NCBI GenBank assembly: GCA_030693535.1
Contig: JAUYAL010000074.1
Coordinates: 62,001 to 126,000, forward strand
Length of the DNA stretch: 64,000 nt
Direction of reading: 5' to 3'
Source: Methylotenera sp.
Lineage (GTDB): Bacteria; Pseudomonadota; Gammaproteobacteria; Burkholderiales; Methylophilaceae
Shown here: positions 1 through 9,492 of the stretch, piece after piece
Position numbering within the stretch: position 1 is the first letter of the stretch
Layout: the number at the start of each line of letters is the position of its first letter
The notes under the pieces: generated by a model
Seen by the model: only the letters and a program-made list of their open reading frames with translations
Told to the model about the DNA's origin: nothing
Database searches by the model: none
Translations under genes and position numbers: made by a program

Positions 1-910
1 TGTTTGGGCTTACCTTTGCAATGGCTGCAGCTTGCGAAGCCAGCACTAACTCATAAATCTCTTTTTGGGCAGCACTGAATTTACCATTTACAGGAAATGT
101 GCGCGTAATATCCGAAGCGTACCCATCTAACTCACAACCCGCATCAATCAACAATAAATCACCATCCCTTAACTTTGCATTGTTAGAGTTGTAATGCAGC
201 GTACAGGCATTGGCGCCACCTGCGACAATGCTGGTATAGGCTGGTGATTGTGCTGCATTCCGATAAAACTCATGCAAAAATTCCGCCTCAACTTCATATT
301 CATTTAAATTAGGTTTAACAAAACGCATTGCACGATTATGTGCAACGGCGGCAATATTGGCTGAACGGCGCATTAAATCAATCTCGAATGGCGATTTAAT
401 TAAACGCATTTCATCCACTAGTTGACGTATATCACTCACCTCATCAGGCACATGGACGCCACTGCGAATCTGTGTACGCAAGGTATTCATCCAACCTATT
501 ACACGTGCATCCCAGCTGGTGCTTTCACCCAAACTAAAGAATAATTTAGGCTGACCCGCTAACAACTTCAGAATCACTGCATCTAACTCATTGATTGAGT
601 GAGTTTCATCAAAACCAAATTCAGTTTTAGCAGCTTCTGCCCCATAACGAAAGCCATCCCAAATCTCCCGCTCTATGTCCTTATCGCGGCAAAACAATAT
701 GCTTCTTGGATTGTCGCCAGCTACCAGCACTACAACAGATTCAGGCTCTTTGAAACCAGTTAAATAGTAAATGTAACTATCAAAACGGTATGGATAATGA
801 CTATCTCGGTTGCGAATTGCTTCTGGCGCGGCGGGCACAATTGCAATACCTTCGCCCATAGCAGTCAAAAGCTTATTTCTGCGTTGTTGAAATTCAACTA
901 TATGACTCAT
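1..910 (-). CDS. pepP: Xaa-Pro aminopeptidase (PepP), C-terminus cut by window edge
   Basis: Cytosolic M24-family metallopeptidase that removes the N-terminal residue of peptides with proline in second position. The reading frame starts at ATG 910 (MSHIVEFQQRRNKLL) and stays open to base 1, giving about 303 residues. The N-terminal AMP_N-type domain covers roughly residues 1-170, with YPYRFDSYIYYLTGF near residue 35. The catalytic pita-bread domain follows, with the metal-ligand segment DAGCELDGYASDITRTF (Asp near 256 and 267). The remaining His and Glu ligands lie outside the window. It follows murU on the same strand after a 23-bp gap and probably ends the amgK-murU-pepP transcript. Identification is from recognisable family motifs. 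Confidence 0.9.
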   Translation of the reverse strand, partial: MSHIVEFQQRRNKLLTAMGEGIAIVPAAPEAIRNRDSHYPYRFDSYIYYLTGFKEPESVVVLVAGDNPRSILFCRDKDIEREIWDGFRYGAEAAKTEFGFDETHSINELDAVILKLLAGQPKLFFSLGESTSWDARVIGWMNTLRTQIRSGVHVPDEVSDIRQLVDEMRLIKSPFEIDLMRRSANIAAVAHNRAMRFVKPNLNEYEVEAEFLHEFYRNAAQSPAYTSIVAGGANACTLHYNSNNAKLRDGDLLLIDAGCELDGYASDITRTFPVNGKFSAAQKEIYELVLASQAAAIAKVSPN

Positions 911-933
911 CGAGTCTATTCCTTTATCATTCG

Positions 934-1611
934 TTAACTCATTCGCAGTTTTAATTCACTATCCAACATATTCAAACGTTCTGGCGTGCCAATATCGTGC
1001 CATACGCCTTGATAATACTCAGCTGTCGCTTGATTATCGGTAATCGCCTGCCTTAATAATGGTGCAAGCTTTGAAGGCTCGCCGCGTATAATATTAGCAA
1101 ATAAAGCTGGGCGATAAACGCCAACACCTGAAAAAGTCAGTATTGGAGTACCTGTGTTTTTAAGCATTCCATTTTCAATTGCAAAGTCGCCGTTTAGGTG
1201 CTGTGGTGGATTATTCACTAACACAAGGTGCGCGTGTATATTGGGTCGCAGGGCATGTTTTAAAAAAGCAAAATTAATCTCAGTAAATGTATCACCATTT
1301 ACAACTAAAAATGGTTCTGAACCAAGAAGAGGCAAAGCATTGGCAATGCCACCCGCTGTTTCTAGGGCTGTTTTTTCAGAACTGTATTGAATATGTAAAC
1401 TCCATTGACTGCCATCACCCAGTACTTTTTCAATCTGTTCGCCCAAATGCGCATGATTAATCACAACTTCTTTGAAACCAGCTTTAGCCAATCGTTCCAA
1501 ATGCCAAACAATAAGTGGTTTGCCACCTACTTTTAGCAATGGCTTAGGGATATGGTCGGTCAATGGGCGCATACGCTCGCCACGCCCAGCGGCTAATATC
1601 ATGGCTTTCAT
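934..1611 (-). CDS. murU: N-acetylmuramate alpha-1-phosphate uridylyltransferase (MurU)
   Basis: Nucleotidyltransferase of the peptidoglycan recycling route that bypasses de novo MurNAc synthesis: it converts MurNAc-1-phosphate and UTP to UDP-MurNAc. 225 residues, the usual length. The N-terminus has the sugar-nucleotidyltransferase signature AAGRGERMRPLTDHIPKPLL (residues 7-26), and the metal-binding VNGDTF lies near residue 104. The gene follows amgK with 16 bp between them, and AmgK supplies its substrate, which favours MurU over a generic glucose-1-phosphate thymidylyltransferase. The role is inferred from family and context. Confidence 0.88.
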   Translation of the reverse strand: MKAMILAAGRGERMRPLTDHIPKPLLKVGGKPLIVWHLERLAKAGFKEVVINHAHLGEQIEKVLGDGSQWSLHIQYSSEKTALETAGGIANALPLLGSEPFLVVNGDTFTEINFAFLKHALRPNIHAHLVLVNNPPQHLNGDFAIENGMLKNTGTPILTFSGVGVYRPALFANIIRGEPSKLAPLLRQAITDNQATAEYYQGVWHDIGTPERLNMLDSELKLRMS

Positions 1612-1627
1612 GAATGGCTTCCGCTAC

Positions 1628-2641
1628 CTAAACCACATATTTAGGACGAGGTACACGTCCTTCAAGCGCATCTAGCAGTCGTAACATTGGGCGTAATTCC
1701 ACATAACGCTCACACACTTTACGTAAATAATGCATCACTAGCGGCATGTCTTTTAAATAGCCATCTTTGCCGTCACGGTGGTAAAGTCTTGCAAATATTC
1801 CAAGCACTTTAATGTGACGTTGCGCACCCATCCATTCAAAGTCACGATAGAACTCGCTAAAATCGTTGGCTACAGGCAACCCAGCTTTTTTAGCAGGCTC
1901 CCAATAACGTACGGCCATATCTATAATCTGCTCTTCATCCCATTGAATATACGCGTCTTTCAACAAAGATACTAGATCGTAAGTAATCGCACCATGCACA
2001 GCATCTTGAAAATCCAAAATGCCAGGTGTGTTTTCATGCGTTACCATCAAATTGCGTGAGTGATAATCACGATGCACGGTAATTTGGCCTTGTGACAAGA
2101 CATTTCTATTCAACGCAGCAAAGGTCTTTTGCAACCAAGCTTGCTGCTCAGCATTCAGTGTTTGGCCCAGGTGTTTAGTCACATACCAATCTGGAAACAA
2201 TTGCATTTCACGCGTAAGCAAGTCTTCATCATAAAATGGCAATTCATGACTCTTGCTAGCCAATTGCAACTTAATAAGTGCGTTCGTAGCATCGCCATAA
2301 AGCATTTGTGCGGTTTCATTATTTAAATGTTGTAAATAAGTGTTGTTACCTAAATCGCTTAATAGCAAAAAACCATTACTTAAATCTTGAGCTAGAACCT
2401 TGGGTACATTCAAACCAGCATTTAAAAACTGCTTGGCTATTTTTACAAACGGCGTACAGTCTTCTTGTGGTGGCGGTGCATCCATCACAATTAAAGTTTG
2501 ATATCCCAAGTACGCTCTCGCTAAATTCACTCTAAAATAACGCCTGAAACTAGCATCTGCCGATGCAGTTGTGAGCTTATAATCTACATCTGGTAAGGCT
2601 TTACTTAACCAAACATTAAGTTGTTGCTGTCTATCATCCAC
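1628..2641 (-). CDS. amgK: N-acetylmuramate/N-acetylglucosamine anomeric kinase (AmgK)
   Basis: Aminoglycoside-phosphotransferase-fold sugar kinase that phosphorylates MurNAc or GlcNAc at the anomeric carbon in the wall-recycling bypass. 337 residues. The catalytic loop is HRDYHSRNLMV and the metal-binding segment is ILDFQDAVHGAITYDL, the usual APH pattern. The gene is the first of a leftward amgK-murU-pepP cluster and diverges from lptD across a 242-bp promoter region, a common arrangement in beta- and gammaproteobacteria. Annotations often call this family a generic phosphotransferase; the adjacent murU makes AmgK the better name. Confidence 0.87.
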   Translation of the reverse strand: MDDRQQQLNVWLSKALPDVDYKLTTASADASFRRYFRVNLARAYLGYQTLIVMDAPPPQEDCTPFVKIAKQFLNAGLNVPKVLAQDLSNGFLLLSDLGNNTYLQHLNNETAQMLYGDATNALIKLQLASKSHELPFYDEDLLTREMQLFPDWYVTKHLGQTLNAEQQAWLQKTFAALNRNVLSQGQITVHRDYHSRNLMVTHENTPGILDFQDAVHGAITYDLVSLLKDAYIQWDEEQIIDMAVRYWEPAKKAGLPVANDFSEFYRDFEWMGAQRHIKVLGIFARLYHRDGKDGYLKDMPLVMHYLRKVCERYVELRPMLRLLDALEGRVPRPKYVV

Positions 2642-2883
2642 GACTATCTATCCAATGTTATATAATGTCGTTATCTGGTGATTTTAAGCCATTGCTTTAC
2701 TAAACAAGATAACGTGTTAAAGGGCGTAAATACGAATTTTTGATTGCCAAAAAGCCCAATTTATGAGATTTTATCACTGATAAAATATATCCTTAAAATA
2801 TATCACTAAATTAAACTGTCCACCAATAAACTCGTGCCAATTACCTCCCCATTTAAACCCTTAGAAATTTCAGCGGCCGCTTT

Positions 2884-5304
2884 ATGCTGAAAGCACGATT
2901 TTTAAGCGGCATGACTACTATTCTATTGGCTTGCGGCTTATCGGCACATGCTGATGACGAGACAATAGTCGCTAACAAGAGTCCGTCTGAGCCTTCTGAT
3001 ACACTAGTGATTGATGGTGACAAGCTTGAACTTCACCTTGATAGAAAAATGCGCGCAATAGGCAATGCAAGTATTAGTCGTGGCAAACAAAAAGTCTTAG
3101 GTGATGTAATTGATTATGATATACAAAATGATGAATTACACGTGATAGGTAATGCACAGATCAACTTGGGTAATTCGCAATTAAGTGGCACTGAGTTACG
3201 CATGCAAATGTCTGAAAGTATCGGCGAAATAAAAGACGCTTCAATTAGAATGATTGATAATGCAGTGCCAAATTCAACTCGAGGAAAAACTTTACCTAAT
3301 ATACGAAGTTCAGAGACATTTTCTAAAAGTTTAGGCAACTTGCAAAGCCAGCAAATTGGTGGCGCAGCCGACTATACCGACACAAATTCGACTGTCGATG
3401 GCAATCGCATTCAAAAAAACTCCGTTGATGGCGCAAGTAACAGTCTGCTACAGCATTCCTCACAAGCACGGGGCGACGCAAAAATGATATTTTTTGAAGG
3501 TCAAGATAGAAAAAGATTGAAAGATGCTCGCTTTACCACTTGCGCAGCTGATGTGAATGATTGGTATATTAAAGCCGGCGAACTAGAGCTTGATAATTAT
3601 ACTAATACTGGTGCGGCAAAAAATGCTTATATTGAATTCAAAGGTGTGCCACTTATTTATTCACCTTGGATGAGTTTTTCATTTAACAATCAACGTAAAA
3701 GTGGCCTGCTTGCTCCAACCTACGGTACCACATCAAGAAGTGGTTTTGAGTTAACAACGCCATTTTATTGGAATATGTCGCCCAATATGGATGCAACCCT
3801 TGCAACTCGCGTATTGAGTAAACGTGGTGTTCAATTACAAGGGGAATTTAGATATTTAGAAGATAAATTTTCTGGCATTAACAACCTAGAATATCTGCCA
3901 AACGATAACCAAAATAATCAAGATCGTTTTTATGCAAATTTAAAGCATCAACATAATCTGGGTAAAGGTTGGTCTGCGGGTTACAGCTTAGAGAAAGTAT
4001 CTGATGATGAATACTTTGCTGATTTATCTACACGCATTGTCACCACCAGCCGCATCAACTTGCCACAACAGTTTAATATTGATTACGCTGATGAAACTTG
4101 GCGCTTTAATGCGCTCGCTCAAAAATTTCAAACATTAGATAATTTATCCTTTCCTTATGAGCGTTTACCGCAAATGACGTTAAGTGGCAATAAATATTTT
4201 GGTGATGTAAATACAAACTTATATACGCAACTTGTTGCATTTGACACCAATAAAAATGCGCCCTCAATCGCAACAGGGTCGCGCTTCACGCTCTACCCAA
4301 GCATTAGCTACCCTCTGTACCGGTCGTTTGGTTACATGACACCTAAAGTTGGCGTTCATCACACCACTTACAGTTTAAATAACAACGTTAACAATCAAAA
4401 CTCTTTTGATCGCACCCTACCAATAGCGAGCTTAGATGGCGGTTTATTTTTTGATCGTGACTTTAAAATTTCTGATAGAGCTTATTCACAAACCATAGAG
4501 CCAAGATTATTTTATGTGTATATCCCAGATGCAGAGCAATCAACTATTCCCGTGTTTGATACCAGTGAATCTGACTTAAACTTTAGTACCTTATTCAATG
4601 AAAACCAGTTTGCTGGTAATGACCGCATTAACAACGCCAATCAACTTAGCCTCTCCCTAACCACTCGATTAATTGAATCGGACTCTGGCATACAACGCCT
4701 TTCAGCCTCTATTGGTCAACGTTATTATTTTACCGACCAAAAAGTGGCATTGCCTGGCGCACCTTTACGCACAGGAAATAGCTCAGACATCATTGCTGGA
4801 TTGAGTACTAATCTTAAAACCAGATGGAACGTTGATGCTTTTTGGCAATACAACACTGATGATGCAAGCGCTGTGCGCACAACAGTCACTAGCCGCTACA
4901 GGCCAGAACCTGGAAAAACACTTAACCTCAGTTATAGCTATCGGCGTGACTTAACCGGCAACGTTATTAATGCAGGAATCAATCAGTTCGACATTTCAGG
5001 TCAATGGCCATTGGGACAAGGCTGGTATGGTATTGGTCGCGTTAACTACTCTTTACGTGAAGGTCAACTCGTCGAAACACTTGCTGGCTTAGAGTATGAT
5101 GCAGGTTGCTGGCAAACAAGAACCGTGATGCAACGCGTCAGTACCGCGACGGCTGAAGCCAACTATGCGTTATTTTTTCAACTTGAGCTTGGCGGATTAG
5201 CTTCTATTGGCGCCAACCCATTAACAGTCATTCAGCGTAATATCCCTGGCTATGTCAGCACTGGGCTTATTCCTGACACTTATCAACAACCTTATTACGA
5301 GTAA
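2884..5304 (+). CDS. lptD: LPS-assembly protein LptD (OstA/Imp)
   Basis: Outer-membrane beta-barrel that, with LptE (encoded at 49276), inserts lipopolysaccharide into the outer leaflet. 806 residues. A signal peptide covers residues 1-23 (cleavage after SAHA). An OstA/LptA-like N-terminal domain follows, interrupted around residues 125-195 by a Ser/Asn/Gln-rich stretch, then the barrel. The mature protein has only two cysteines, Cys220 (TTCAADVNDW) and Cys742 (DAGCWQTRT), so only one inter-domain disulfide can form; E. coli LptD has four cysteines. It heads the operon lptD-surA-pdxA-rsmA; surA begins 5 bp after its stop. Confidence 0.95.
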   Translation: MLKARFLSGMTTILLACGLSAHADDETIVANKSPSEPSDTLVIDGDKLELHLDRKMRAIGNASISRGKQKVLGDVIDYDIQNDELHVIGNAQINLGNSQLSGTELRMQMSESIGEIKDASIRMIDNAVPNSTRGKTLPNIRSSETFSKSLGNLQSQQIGGAADYTDTNSTVDGNRIQKNSVDGASNSLLQHSSQARGDAKMIFFEGQDRKRLKDARFTTCAADVNDWYIKAGELELDNYTNTGAAKNAYIEFKGVPLIYSPWMSFSFNNQRKSGLLAPTYGTTSRSGFELTTPFYWNMSPNMDATLATRVLSKRGVQLQGEFRYLEDKFSGINNLEYLPNDNQNNQDRFYANLKHQHNLGKGWSAGYSLEKVSDDEYFADLSTRIVTTSRINLPQQFNIDYADETWRFNALAQKFQTLDNLSFPYERLPQMTLSGNKYFGDVNTNLYTQLVAFDTNKNAPSIATGSRFTLYPSISYPLYRSFGYMTPKVGVHHTTYSLNNNVNNQNSFDRTLPIASLDGGLFFDRDFKISDRAYSQTIEPRLFYVYIPDAEQSTIPVFDTSESDLNFSTLFNENQFAGNDRINNANQLSLSLTTRLIESDSGIQRLSASIGQRYYFTDQKVALPGAPLRTGNSSDIIAGLSTNLKTRWNVDAFWQYNTDDASAVRTTVTSRYRPEPGKTLNLSYSYRRDLTGNVINAGINQFDISGQWPLGQGWYGIGRVNYSLREGQLVETLAGLEYDAGCWQTRTVMQRVSTATAEANYALFFQLELGGLASIGANPLTVIQRNIPGYVSTGLIPDTYQQPYYE

Positions 5305-5309
5305 CCATT

Positions 5310-6626
5310 TTGCGCACTTTAATTAAACAGCTTATTAAACCATTATTTTTTTCAGGTCTGCTAACCATGGCTTGCCAGCTCAACGTGCATGCTGCCGATG
5401 TAATTAAGTTAGATCGTATCGTGGCTATCGTTGATCAAACGGTTGTCACCGAACAAGAACTAGAAAGCCGTATTGCGACCGTCACTACCCAATTTAAAAA
5501 ACAAGGCACAGAACTGCCCGCAGAAAATATCCTACGCAAGCAAATTCTAGAACGCCTAATTACAGATACGCTACAAATTCAATACGCAGCACAAACTGGA
5601 CTTAAAATTGATGATAATCAGCTCGATAAAACTGTCGAACGTATTGCAGAACAAAACCAAATGACACTGACAGAATTTAGTGAAGCGCTCGCTAAAGATG
5701 GCGTTAGCATGCGTAAGTTTAGAGCTGATATTCGTAATGAAATCACCATTGCAAGACTTCGTGAGCGTGAAGTTGATGGGCGCGTAAATGTGAGTGAGTC
5801 TGAAATTGACAATTTTTTAACGAGTCAAGCCGCCAATATTGAAAATCAAGATGAATTTGAAATCTCACACATTTTAATACGTACGCCAGAAGAAGGTGCT
5901 ACTGAAGACATACAAAAAGCCAAAGTGAAAGTTGAAGAGGCGGTTAATCAGTTGAATGCAGGAACTAGTTTCACTAATGTTTCGGCAAGCTTTTCAGATG
6001 CCCCTAACGCATTGGAAGGCGGAAATATAGGCTGGAAAAATGGTACACAAATACCAGCTTTATTTTTAGATGCTTTAAAAACTATGAAAATTGGTGATAC
6101 TTCTCAGCCACTACGTAGCCCTAATGGCTTTCATGTACTTAAACTTACCAATAAGCGCGGTACCAACTCACCACTAATCATTCAACAAACACATTCACGC
6201 CATATACTTATCAAGCTCTCGGAAATTATGTCTGAAAAAGAAGGTAAGTTAAAAATAGATAGTATTAAAGAACGCCTAGATAATGGCGAGAAATTTGAAG
6301 CGCTTGCGCGTCAATTCTCAGAAGATAGTACCGCTTCAAATGGCGGGGATTTAAGTTGGGTGAACCCTGGAGATACCGTACCACAGTTTGAAAAAGTGAT
6401 GAATGAGCTCAAAGAAAATCAAATCAGCGACCCAGTTAGAACTCAGTTTGGCTGGCATATCATTCAAGTGATTGAGCGCCGCTCGCAAGATATGAGTAAA
6501 GAATCTGCTCGCTTAAAAGCACGCCAAGAGATTCGCGCTCGTAAAGCCGACGAGGCTTATCAAGACTGGATTCGAGAGTTACGTGACCGCGCCTATGTGG
6601 AACTGAGACTTGAAGATAAGTTTTAA
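5310..6626 (+). CDS. surA: Periplasmic chaperone and peptidyl-prolyl isomerase SurA
   Basis: Periplasmic chaperone for outer-membrane proteins, LptD among them. 438 residues, starting at TTG 5310, five bases after the lptD stop; no ATG lies closer to the signal peptide. The signal peptide ends near residue 29 (NVHA-ADVIKL). The SurA N-terminal domain follows (VAIVDQTVVTEQELESRI), then two parvulin domains at about 180-285 (ISHILIRTPEEG) and 300-400 (SRHILIKLSE, with the GGDLSWVNPGDTVPQF signature), and a C-terminal helix. Close spacing with lptD implies co-transcription and matched expression of chaperone and client. Confidence 0.95.
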   Translation: MRTLIKQLIKPLFFSGLLTMACQLNVHAADVIKLDRIVAIVDQTVVTEQELESRIATVTTQFKKQGTELPAENILRKQILERLITDTLQIQYAAQTGLKIDDNQLDKTVERIAEQNQMTLTEFSEALAKDGVSMRKFRADIRNEITIARLREREVDGRVNVSESEIDNFLTSQAANIENQDEFEISHILIRTPEEGATEDIQKAKVKVEEAVNQLNAGTSFTNVSASFSDAPNALEGGNIGWKNGTQIPALFLDALKTMKIGDTSQPLRSPNGFHVLKLTNKRGTNSPLIIQQTHSRHILIKLSEIMSEKEGKLKIDSIKERLDNGEKFEALARQFSEDSTASNGGDLSWVNPGDTVPQFEKVMNELKENQISDPVRTQFGWHIIQVIERRSQDMSKESARLKARQEIRARKADEAYQDWIRELRDRAYVELRLEDKF

Positions 6627-6670
6627 AATACTCCATTTAAAACAACTCAAGCTCAACTTCACTGCAATTT

Positions 6671-7684
6671 GTGACCAACACTCTTCCCAAAATAATCGTT
6701 ACGGCGGGCGAACCTGCAGGCATAGGACCAGACCTATGCGTCATGCTGGCACACAAACCACTTGAGGCTCATTTAGTGGTGATTGCAGATACCATCATGT
6801 TGCAATCACGTGCCAAGGCACTTGGTTTAACGATTCAAATCCAAGCTTACAACCCCGATGTAACAGACGTTCATTTCGGCAATGGCACACTCATCGTACT
6901 TCATCAGACCGCTAAAAACGCGGTTATTGCAAGTCGCTTAGATTCAAGCAATAGTCAATACGTGCTGGAAACACTGAAAGTTGCTGCGCTGGGCTGCATT
7001 TCAAAACAATTTGATGCGATGGTCACAGCGCCAGTGCATAAAGGTATCATCAACGATGCTGGGATTGCATTTAGCGGTCACACCGAATTCTTAGCCGAAA
7101 TTACTAAAGGATCTCAAGCAAATACACCACAAGTAGTGATGATGTTAGTGGGTGGCGGCTTACGCGTAGCGCTCGCCACGACTCATTTAGCTCTTAAAGA
7201 TGTGCCTGCAGCCATTACAAAAAATAGCTTAGAAACCACTATTCGTATTTTGCATCATGATTTAGTGCATAAGTTCGGCTTAACAAACCCTCGCATTCTA
7301 GTTGCAGGCTTAAACCCTCATGCAGGTGAAGATGGTTATTTAGGCCGTGAGGAAATCGACATCATCAACCCAGTGCTAGAAAAATTGCGTACGGAAGGTA
7401 TGCAACTGATAGGCGCGCTACCTGCAGACACCCTATTTGCAAAGCATCATTTGAGCACAGCAGACGCAGTGCTCGCCATGTATCATGACCAAGGTTTACC
7501 AGTACTCAAGCATGCCAGCTTTGGCGAAGGCGTCAACATAACATTAGGCTTACCTATCATACGCACCTCAGTTGACCATGGGACCGCACTGGATCTAGCA
7601 GGAACAGGTAATATCGAAATTGGTAGCATGCTAGCCGCTATTGAATTGGCAATCACGTTAGCCAACAACAAATCTAAAAGTTAA
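6671..7684 (+). CDS. pdxA: 4-hydroxythreonine-4-phosphate dehydrogenase (PdxA)
   Basis: Zinc-dependent NAD enzyme of the DXP-dependent pyridoxal-phosphate pathway that oxidises 4-phosphohydroxy-L-threonine. 337 residues, starting at GTG 6671. Diagnostic segments are TAGEPAGIGPDLCV at the N-terminus, VTAPVHKGIINDAG, FSGHTEFLAE, GLNPHAGEDGYLG and AMYHDQGLPVLKH, which supply the substrate and metal-binding histidines. It lies between surA and rsmA on the same strand, 44 bp after surA and 8 bp before rsmA, the usual proteobacterial order. Confidence 0.95.
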   Translation: MTNTLPKIIVTAGEPAGIGPDLCVMLAHKPLEAHLVVIADTIMLQSRAKALGLTIQIQAYNPDVTDVHFGNGTLIVLHQTAKNAVIASRLDSSNSQYVLETLKVAALGCISKQFDAMVTAPVHKGIINDAGIAFSGHTEFLAEITKGSQANTPQVVMMLVGGGLRVALATTHLALKDVPAAITKNSLETTIRILHHDLVHKFGLTNPRILVAGLNPHAGEDGYLGREEIDIINPVLEKLRTEGMQLIGALPADTLFAKHHLSTADAVLAMYHDQGLPVLKHASFGEGVNITLGLPIIRTSVDHGTALDLAGTGNIEIGSMLAAIELAITLANNKSKS

Positions 7685-7692
7685 ATCCATCA

Positions 7693-8472
7693 ATGAAACA
7701 CATCGCAAAAAAACGCTTCGGCCAAAACTTCCTTACCGACCAAGGCGTTATCACTAGCTTGGTAGAAGCCATTTCACCCAAAACGGGTGATTTAATGGTT
7801 GAAATTGGCCCTGGCTTAGGCGCGCTCACAAAACCATTATTGCAAAGATTAAAGCTTTTACATGTGGTAGAAGTAGACCGCGACATCATCGCTTGGATGC
7901 AGACTGAATACAGCAAACCAGCTTACACCAATAGTGCTATCAATATTCACAATGCTGATGCGCTCAAGTTTGACTTTACCAGCTTGGGTCAAAATCTGCG
8001 CGTAACGGGCAACCTGCCTTACAACATTTCAACGCCAATTTTATTCCATCTGCTAGATAATGTATCCAGCATCACTGATATGCACTTTATGCTGCAAAAA
8101 GAAGTTGTAGAACGTATGGTCGCAGAACCATCCACGCCTGCATATGGAAGGCTTAGCGTAATGCTGCAATACCGCTTAAAAATGGATTATTTAATCACCG
8201 TGCCACCAGAATCTTTTGAACCTGCACCAAAAGTAGAATCTGCTTTTGTTCGCTGCGTGCCACATGCCGTGCTGCCCTTCGAAGCAAAAGATGAAGCTAT
8301 CTTCGCTAGAGTCGTGTTAGCTGCATTTGGACAGCGCCGCAAAACCTTACGCAATACACTTAAAGAGCTATTAAGTGACGAAGGTTTCACAGCACTGAAT
8401 ATTGACTCACAACAGCGCGCAGAAAATTTAGCCGTTTCAGATTTTGTCGCTATTGCAAATTACCTAAGCTGA
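7693..8472 (+). CDS. rsmA: 16S rRNA adenine dimethyltransferase RsmA (KsgA)
   Basis: SAM-dependent enzyme that dimethylates the two adjacent adenines in helix 45 of 16S rRNA during late small-subunit maturation. 259 residues. Motifs seen are FGQNFLTD near residue 9, VEIGPGLGALT (SAM motif I) near 37, and NLPYNISTP (the catalytic NLPY) near 111. The start is ATG 7693, 8 bp after pdxA, so it is probably translated from the same message. Length and motifs are typical. Confidence 0.95.
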   Translation: MKHIAKKRFGQNFLTDQGVITSLVEAISPKTGDLMVEIGPGLGALTKPLLQRLKLLHVVEVDRDIIAWMQTEYSKPAYTNSAINIHNADALKFDFTSLGQNLRVTGNLPYNISTPILFHLLDNVSSITDMHFMLQKEVVERMVAEPSTPAYGRLSVMLQYRLKMDYLITVPPESFEPAPKVESAFVRCVPHAVLPFEAKDEAIFARVVLAAFGQRRKTLRNTLKELLSDEGFTALNIDSQQRAENLAVSDFVAIANYLS

Positions 8473-8491
8473 TATAATTTAGTCATAATAA

Positions 8492-9181
<690 letters not shown>

Positions 9182-9492
9182 TTAAACCCATATTTTACGT
9201 TGGACAAATTTTTCAATGGGAGCCATTAGCGCAATTGATTGATTTGTAATAGGTTTAGGGTATGTAACTTTGGATAATCTTAAAGTTTTGTGTATTGTCA
9301 AATTATAAGTAATGCTACAAGGTAGATAAATTTCGTAAATTAATATTGATTCTACTTTTTTGAAAGTCTGCTTTGTGGCAAGCTATTTTATGGTCAAAGG
9401 GCAAAGCACGAACCATTCCGGAAGTTCACCAATTTTCAACAGGTGGCAGAAACATCCCCTTAGTAGACATTTAGTTAAACAATCTAAACTGC
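9182..9492. other. Intergenic gap after adk
   Basis: About 310 bp between the end of adk and the end of the leftward eptA-like gene. I see no convincing gene, repeat or terminator hairpin. A reading frame that starts at 9360 on the plus strand runs into the antisense of the eptA-like gene and has no family features. Confidence 0.5.
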
